DNA of 64,000 nt, from positions 25,917,733-25,981,732 of the forward strand of contig NC_040016.1 in NCBI RefSeq assembly GCF_000972845.2, written 5' to 3'. Numbering within the stretch: the stretch's first letter is position 1; every line of letters begins with the position of its first letter. The notes below the pieces were generated by a model. It saw only the letters and a program-made list of their open reading frames with translations, searched no databases and was not told where the DNA came from. This document shows positions 58,083-64,000 of this stretch, piece after piece. The stretch is from Larimichthys crocea (lineage: Eukaryota > Chordata > Actinopteri > Sciaenidae). The position numbers were made by a program, and so were the translations under genes.

Positions 58083-58212
58083 CCTGCTGACCCACACTGA
58101 CCTGTGATCAGCTGACCCACACTGACCTGTGATCAGGTGACCCACACTGACCTGTGATCAGGTGACCCACACTGACCTGTGATCAGGTGATCCACACTGA
58201 CCTGTGATCAGC
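58083..58212 (+). repeat. 25-bp minisatellite (tgacctgtgatcaggtgacc + cacac)
   Basis: About five near-perfect units. Each contains the palindromic TGATCA core. Confidence 0.94.
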
Positions 58213-58255
58213 TGAACGGTGTCTCTGTCATTCGTACGTCTGTTCTCACACTATG

Positions 58256-58900
58256 TAACTTTGGGCTCCGGGTCGGGAGAAGTACGTAACGCTTTACGGC
58301 ACTAAGTCACACAGCAGCAACTATTTCACTGATTCTGGTGAAACTGGATCATATTTTATGGAGGAAATGTTTTCTGGTTTTCCCTCTGATGTCCTCCGGC
58401 TGCTCCGCCTCAACTCTCTGTGATTTACAGAGTTTATGATGGACAGTGAAGTAAACTGCTGACAGCTGTAGCTGCTGTTAGCTCATGTTAGCTCAGTCTG
58501 TTAGCTGCTGTTAGCTCATGTTAGCGCAGTTTGTAGCTGCTGTTAGCTCATGTTAGCTCAGTCTGTTAGCTCATGTTAGCTCAGTCTGTTAGCTCATGTT
58601 AGCTCATGTTAGCTCAGTCTGTTAGCTGCTGTTAGCTCATGTTAGCTCCGTTTGTTAGCTGCTGTTAGCAGTTTGTTAGCCGGACTACCCAGAATGTGAG
58701 CTTGTTTTTGGACCACAGTGAAGTAGAGGAGGTTTCCAGGCTCAGCAGCTTCTATGGACATGATGGCAGAGGAGAAGAGAGTGAAGAGGACGCTGACGGA
58801 GGAAGCTAAGAAGAGAAAAGGAGAGAGTGAGCGAGCAAGAAGCCGCCGGACAAGAGTAAATGTGGGACTGACTTTTAGTGGTTGGTGAGAGCTTGGTGAA
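58256..58900 (+). mobile_element. Dispersed element X with internal 33-bp VNTR and start of a basic ORF
   Basis: Three parts in order: a leader (58256-58464) shared with 26850-26900 and, inverted, 9236-9320; a short 33-bp VNTR (58465-58680); and a segment (58700-58890) shared with 27752-27825 and, inverted, 60265-60360. The ORF at 58763 begins MAEEKRVKRTLTEEAKKRKG and continues SERARSRRTRVNVGLTFSGW before a stop. A basic start of this kind, ending RTRVNVG, recurs in many uncharacterised repeat-derived teleost proteins as I recall. That points to a transposon; the class is not assigned. Confidence 0.6.
58465..58680 (+). repeat. 33-bp VNTR within element X
   Basis: About six units and partial units of gttagctgctgttagctcat type, same orientation as 26868-27625. 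Confidence 0.95.
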
Positions 58901-58965
58901 ATAAAAGGCTGAAAGACAGACGCCGAGCTGGACTGACTGCTGCTGGACTAGGCAGTGAGATCAGC

Positions 58966-59594
58966 TGCTGCTGGGGACCTGGATGATGATTGGCTGCTGG
59001 GGACCTGGATGATGATTGGCTGCTGGGGACCTGGATGATGATTGGCTGCTGGGGACCTGGATGATGATTGGCTGCTGGGGACCTGGATGATGATTGGCTG
59101 CTGGGGACCTGGATGATGATTGGCTGCTGGGGACCTGGATGATGATTGGCTGCTGGGGACCTGGATGATGATTGGCTGCTGGGGACCTGGATGATGATTG
59201 GCTGCTGGGGACCTGGATGATGATTGGCTGCTGGGGACCTGGATGATGATTGGCTGCTGGGGACCTGGATGATGATTGGCTGCTGGGGACCTGGATGATG
59301 ATTGGCTGCTGGGGACCTGGATGATGATTGGCTGCTGGGGACCTGGATGATGATTGGCTGCTGGGGACCTGGATGATGATTGGCTGCTGGGGACCTGGAT
59401 GATGATTGGCTGCTGGGGACCTGGATGATGATTGGCTGCTGGGGACCTGGATGATGATTGGCTGCTGGGGACCTGGATGATGATTGGCTGCTGGGGACCT
59501 GGATGATGATTGGCTGCTGGGGACCTGGATGATGATTGGCTGCTGGGGACCTGGATGATGATTGGCTGCTGGGGACCTGGATGATGATTGGCTG
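58966..59594 (+). repeat. 26-bp VNTR, about 24 essentially identical copies
   Basis: The unit gctgctggggacctggatga + tgattg repeats with no difference visible from about 58975 to 59590. Three units (78 bp) keep minus frames open, so ORFs of 220-247 codons (NHHPGPQQPIIIQVPSSQSS type) arise; they are spurious. Confidence 0.97.
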
Positions 59595-60254
59595 TTCTAA
59601 CATGAAACAAAGACTCACCTGCAGGAAGACAGATCCAGGTGAGCTTTTAGAAACATTTTTTACAGATTGAATTCCTCCTGTTCATTTTAATCTGAACACT
59701 TTAAATCTACAGATGAACTCCTCTATCTACATGATAGAGCACAGTGATGACATGTTTATTAACGTGATGAATTGCTTCTGCGCGGGACGTCTTGTTCTGC
59801 TTCGAACAGGAAAAGTATGATTTATGATTGCCTGAGAGTTCCCTGTCTAAAAACAACAGTGGGGGAATGATCTGCGTTTGAGGATCTCTGTAAGACAAAT
59901 CAGCGATCACATCACACGAGGAGCTCGCTGGATTACAATCCTAACGGGCTGTTTATGAAAACCTCAGTCAGTTCATGACAAAAAGCATCAGTCCTGAAGT
60001 GATCATTCAGCAGGAGAAATCACCGTGGAAACGCCTCATCTTATACTTACTGCATCGCTTCAAGATGTGAAGCTCACCTCCAGTGACAGAGGAAGTAATC
60101 TTTCATTGCACGATTAGAGTCCGTCTTCAGATCAGTGTTTTCTGGAAAGAAGTGAACTATTACCACTGAAGTTTGATTATTTTGTGTCAGCAGTAAAAGT
60201 TCAGACATGTTGTCAGCTTCAAGAAGATAAAGTATGAGCAAGCAAAAAAGTCCC
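59595..60254. other. No gene recognised
   Basis: Intergenic sequence without a recognisable feature. Confidence 0.5.
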
Positions 60255-60360
60255 AGTCCTCTCAGCTTTCCTCTTCTTAGCTTCCTCCGTCAGCGTCCTC
60301 TTCACTCTCTGCTCCTCTGCCATCATGTCCATAGAAGCTGCTGAGCCTGAAAACCTCTTC
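60255..60360 (-). mobile_element. Element X head, inverted copy
   Basis: Reverse complement reads gaagaggttttcaggctcag, cagcttctatggacatgatg, then ATGGCAGAGGAG and gtgaagaggacgctgacgga: the same ORF start as at 58763, facing the opposite way. It leads on its upstream side directly into the TTC/GAA tract. Confidence 0.7.
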
Positions 60361-60930
60361 TTCTTCTTCTTCTTCTTCTTCTTCTTCTTCTTCTTCTTCG
60401 GCTCCTTCTTCTTCTTCTTCTTTTTCTCCTTCTTCTTCTTCTTCTTCTTCTTCTTCTTTCTTCTTTCTGTCTTCTTCTTCCGTCTCTTCTTCTCTTCTCC
60501 GTCTTTCTTCTTCTTCTTTCTTCTCTCTTCTTCTTCTTCTTCATTCTCCTTCTCCTTCTTCGTCTTCTTCTTACTTCGTCTCCTCTTCTTCTCCTTCTTC
60601 TTCTTTCTTTCTTACGTCTATCTTTCTTTCTTCTCTTCTTCCTTCTCCTTTTTTCTTCTTCTTTCTTCTTTCTTTCTTCTATCCTTCTTTCCGCCTTTCG
60701 TCCGTCTTCTATTCTCCTTCTCTTCTTTCTTCTTCTGTTTCCTTCTTCTCCTTCCTCTTCTTCTTCTCTTCTCTTCTTCTTTCTTCTTCTCTTCTTCTGC
60801 TCTTCTTCTTCTGCTTCTCTTTCTCCTTCTTCTTCTTCTTTCTATTCTTCTTCTCTCTTCCCCTTCTTATTCTTTTCTTCTTCTTCTCCTTCTTTCTTCG
60901 TTCTTCTTCTTCTTCTTTTCTTCCTTCTTC
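60353..60930 (+). repeat. (TTC)n pyrimidine tract up to the gap
   Basis: Clean TTC repeats at the left turn into noisy TTCTTT/CTTC sequence towards the gap, as in an uncorrected long-read contig end. The poly-Phe/Ser ORF is spurious. Confidence 0.93.
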
Positions 60931-60940
60931 NNNNNNNNNN
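60931..60940. other. Assembly gap (10 Ns)
   Basis: Separates pyrimidine-rich plus-strand sequence on the left from purine-rich plus-strand sequence on the right. Confidence 0.99.
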
Positions 60941-63900
60941 AGGAGTGAGGAGGAAGAGGGGAAGAGAAGAGAGAAAAAGGAGAAGATAGAGAAGACGATA
61001 GTGGAAGAGAGGACGAGGAGAAGAAGATGAGGGCGAAGACGAGAGAAGAGATAGCAGAAGGAGGGAGGACGAGGGGAGAAAGAAGAAGGTAGGGAAAGAA
61101 AAGGAAAGGGGAAGGAAGAAGGAAAGAAGAAAGAAGAACGAAGCCGAGAGAACGAAGAAAGCGCAGAAGAAGCGAAGACGGATGGAAGAAGGAGAAAAGG
61201 GAAGAATAGAGGCGGGAAGAGAGAAGAAGAAAAGGACAGGAAGGAAGGGCGGAACGGAAACGAAGGAGAAGAGACGAAAAGAAAGAAGAAGAAGCAGAGA
61301 GAAAGGAGAAGAGCGGAGGAGGAGCGAAGGGAAGAGGGTGACACGGAGAGGGGAAGAGGAAGAAAAGACGAAAAGAGAAGAGGAAGAAAGAGAAGGGCCA
61401 GACGGGAAGAGGAAAAGACGACAGACGCGCAAGAAGGAGGGGAAGGTAGAAAGGAGGGAAGGGAAAGGAACGTGTTTAGATAAGAGACGGGAGGAGAAGA
61501 AGAAGACAGACAGACGAGAAGACAGAGAAAAGAAGAGCAAGAAAGCGAAGGGGAGGAGAAAAGAGGAGGGGAAAGAGGAGAACGAGGGACGTAGGGGGGG
61601 AAGAGGGGGAGGAAGAGGGGAAAGGACGGACGGGAAAGGGGAAACATAGAGATAGGAGAAACGAAGAAGAGAGAAGAGACGAAAGAGGGGGGGGTGGGGA
61701 AAAAGAGCAAATAGGAGAACGAAGAAGAAAGATGGAGAAAGGCAGAAAGAAGGGGGAAGAAGAGACGAGGAAAGAGAGGAAGAAGGAACGAAGAAGAGAA
61801 GTAGAAGAAGGGGAGACCGGACGAGAGAAAGGGAGAGAAGAAGAAAGGGGAGCAGAGGAAAGAAAGAGACCAGAAGACGGAGGAAAGAGAAGAGAAGACA
61901 CAGGCAGAGAAGGACAGACAGAGAAAGTGGGGAGAAGAAAGAGAAAGGAAGAAGACAGGGGACGAGAGAAGAGCAAAGGGAAAGGGAAGAGGAAGGGGGA
62001 AAAGAAGAAGAAGAAGGTAAAAAGGCGGGGACGATAGGACGGGACGGAGGAGGAGGAGGAAGAGACGAGAGGAGGGACGAGAAATGAATGGGAAGGGAAG
62101 AAGGAGGGAGAAGAGAGACGGGAGAGAGGGGAAAGGCAGAGAAAAGAAGGCGCAAGAGGAAGAATAGCATAAGAGACGAGAGAGGAAGAAGAAAGAAAGG
62201 ACGGAACCAGACGGGGCACGACGGGAGGAGGGAGAAGAGCCCGAAAGGAAGGGAAGGACAGGGAAGGGAAGGAAAGAGAAGACAGAAGAAAGGACAGGAG
62301 AGAAAAGGAGGAAGAAGTAGAGAAGGAAGAGAGAGGGGAAAGACGGACGGAAGGAGAAGGAAGAGGAGAGAAGAAGAAAGAAGGGGGGGAGAGAAGAGGT
62401 AGAGCAGCGACCAGAAGAAAGAGACAGCCGGACCCAGAAAGACATCAGGAAGAAGAGAAGGAAGGACAGGACAGAAGAAGGGAGGCAGAAGACGAAAGAA
62501 GAAGGACGTAGGGATAGAAGAAGCTAGAAAAGAAAGAAAGGGGAGAGGAAAGATCAAGAAAGAGATAGGAGAAGAGAAGGTAGAGAAGAGCGGAGAATAT
62601 GGAAAAGCCGTGGAAAGAGAAGAAGGAAAAATAAGGAAGAGAGACGAAGAAAGGAAGCAGAGGAAGAGAGGGGAAAGAGCAGGAAGAAGAAAGAAGAGAG
62701 GGAAACCGGAAGTAGTAGAACAAGATAGTGAGAAGGACAAGTAGAGGAAAGAAGAGAGGGAGAAAGAAGAGAGGGAAGCAAGAGACGACGAGAAAGAAGG
62801 GAGAAGGAAGAAATTGGGAAGAGCCAGACGGATGGAAGAGGAGGAAGAGGGAAGTGGAGACGGAAAAAAGAAAAAGCGCGGTGACGAAGACGGCAGGTGG
62901 CGTAACGACCGACATTAAGGAAGCAGGCGACAAGAAGAGAGACAGAAGGGAAGAGGAAGTAGAGAAGAAGGCGGGAACGACAGAAGAAAAGAAGGGAAGA
63001 AGAGAGAAGGGGAGGGAAAGGAGGAAAGAGGAAGTAGAGAAGGAAAAGACAGAAGAAGAAAGGGAAAAGAAGCGAAGGCGAAGAGAAGGACGAGAAGAAA
63101 AGACAGGACAGATACAGGCAAAGGGGAGAAAAGAAGGAGAAGACGGTATGGAAAAGAGCAAAAAGGACGAAGAAGGAGTCAAGAGAAAGGAAGAGAGAGA
63201 AAGAACGGAAGAAGAGGGAAGAGGGAAGAACGCGAAAGACGAAGATAAGAAGACGGACTAGAGGGACGAAAGAAGAAGAAGGAAGAAGGAGGGAAGGAAG
63301 AGAAGAGAAAGAGAAGGGAAGGCGAAAGACGAGAAGACCGGGAGAAAAAGTGGAAGGGGGACAGAGAAGAAGCGGAAGGGACAGAGGAAAAGGAAGCACA
63401 GAAGAAAAGAAAGACGAAGGAGAAGAGAGATGCGGAAACGAAGGAAACGGAAGAAGGGACGTAAGAACGAAGAGAAGTAGAGAGGAGAAAGAATATGAAG
63501 AAGGACGGAAGTAAGACGAGACGAGAAAGAAGGAAAAGTAAGGGAAGAGGAAAGTAAGTGGTAAGTAAAGAGAAAGGAAGAGAGGAAGGGAAGAAGATGC
63601 AACGAAAGACAGAGAAGAAGAGAGAAGAAAGGAAGAGAAGAAAGAAGAGAAAGAATGACAGCAGGGAGGAAGGAAGAAAGACGGGGGGAAGGAGAAGCGG
63701 GAAAAGAAAGAAGAGGGAAAGAAGAGAAGCAAGAAAGAAAGAACAGGAAGGACGAGAAGGACGAAGAGAAGGAAGAGGAAAGAAGAAAGGGTGCGACAAA
63801 GGGAAGGAAGAGGAAGGGAAGGGAAGAGGAAGGAAGAGGGACCGAGAAGGAAGGACGGAAGGCAGAGAAGAAGGGTGAAGGAAGACGAGGAGACCGAGAC

Positions 63901-64000
63901 AGGGGGGAAAGAGAGAGGAAGAGAGGAAGGATGAAGAAGGGGAAGAAGACGGACGAAGGAAAGTAGACGAACGAAGACGAAAAGAAAGGAAGGAGAAAGA
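60941..64000 (+). repeat. Noisy (GAA/GAAG)n purine tract to the window end
   Basis: About 3 kb of nearly pure A and G on the plus strand, with scattered C and few T, and no stable repeat unit. ORFs of up to 632 codons (Ser/Leu/Phe/Pro on minus, Lys/Arg/Glu/Gly on plus) exist because stop codons need T. None is coding. The irregularity looks like low consensus accuracy over a GAA-type microsatellite. Confidence 0.93.

Noticed and set aside
58966..59594. CRISPR-like array
   Set aside because: Units are directly abutting with no spacers, and the genome is a vertebrate.
58875..59618. 247-codon proline/glutamine/serine-rich minus ORF
   Set aside because: Pure 26-bp VNTR; three units keep the frame open.
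60709..62740. Long Ser/Leu/Phe-rich ORFs of 578 and 632 codons spanning the second gap
   Set aside because: They come from the purine/pyrimidine tract, where stop codons are rare, and run through Ns; no domain or codon signal.

Overview
The window looks like teleost (probably percomorph) nuclear DNA. It holds one confidently recognised protein-coding exon, one truncated and frameshifted TRIM-type gene seen twice, tRNA-derived SINEs, fish LINE fragments, a hAT-like remnant and a very large amount of tandem repeat. The teleost call rests on the SINE and LINE types, the A33/TRIM35-like TRIM gene and a group III metabotropic glutamate receptor exon. There are no bacterial or phage features and no CRISPR array.

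Layout. 1-25493 is, by inference, the start of the large first intron of grm7 (minus strand). It contains minisatellites (1-152, 380-742, 2084-2496, 7808-8076, 8538-9222, 9823-10384, 12772-13625, 18636-19560), a SINE plus LINE fragment (13650-14335, minus), a SINE (20270-20445, plus), a hAT-like remnant (20943-21511), a second LINE fragment with an FADD motif (22480-23280, plus) and two large (CCA)n/(GGT)n-type arrays (23806-24213, 24610-25480). Exon 1 of grm7 lies at 25494-26012 on the minus strand, with a GC-rich 5' flank up to about 26740. Beyond it is upstream intergenic DNA: a 33-bp VNTR (26868-27625), then two near-identical blocks, 29085-43022 and 43070-54663, either side of a 10-N gap. 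Each block carries the TRIM gene, a 20-bp VNTR, an LTR-like segment, several 42-bp arrays and a LINE fragment. The right end (54664-64000) has more VNTRs, part of a dispersed repeat with the start of a basic ORF, a homogeneous 26-bp array, and a noisy pyrimidine tract/gap/purine tract of about 3.6 kb.

Interpretation. The two blocks are most simply two unmerged overlapping contig ends or haplotypes of one locus. Block 1 stops at the gap and block 2 starts just after it, both get noisier towards the gap, and single-base frameshifts in the TRIM gene fall at different places in the two copies. Their length difference is almost entirely three 42-bp arrays. Apart from grm7 exon 1 and the TRIM remnant I see no supportable protein-coding gene; the long ORFs come from repeats whose sequence lacks stops. 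I did not find a convincing new multigene system. The most unusual signals are the 42-bp minisatellite present at eight independent loci in both orientations, the 33-bp minisatellite carried inside a dispersed element, and the long CCA array a few bases inside the grm7 splice donor.
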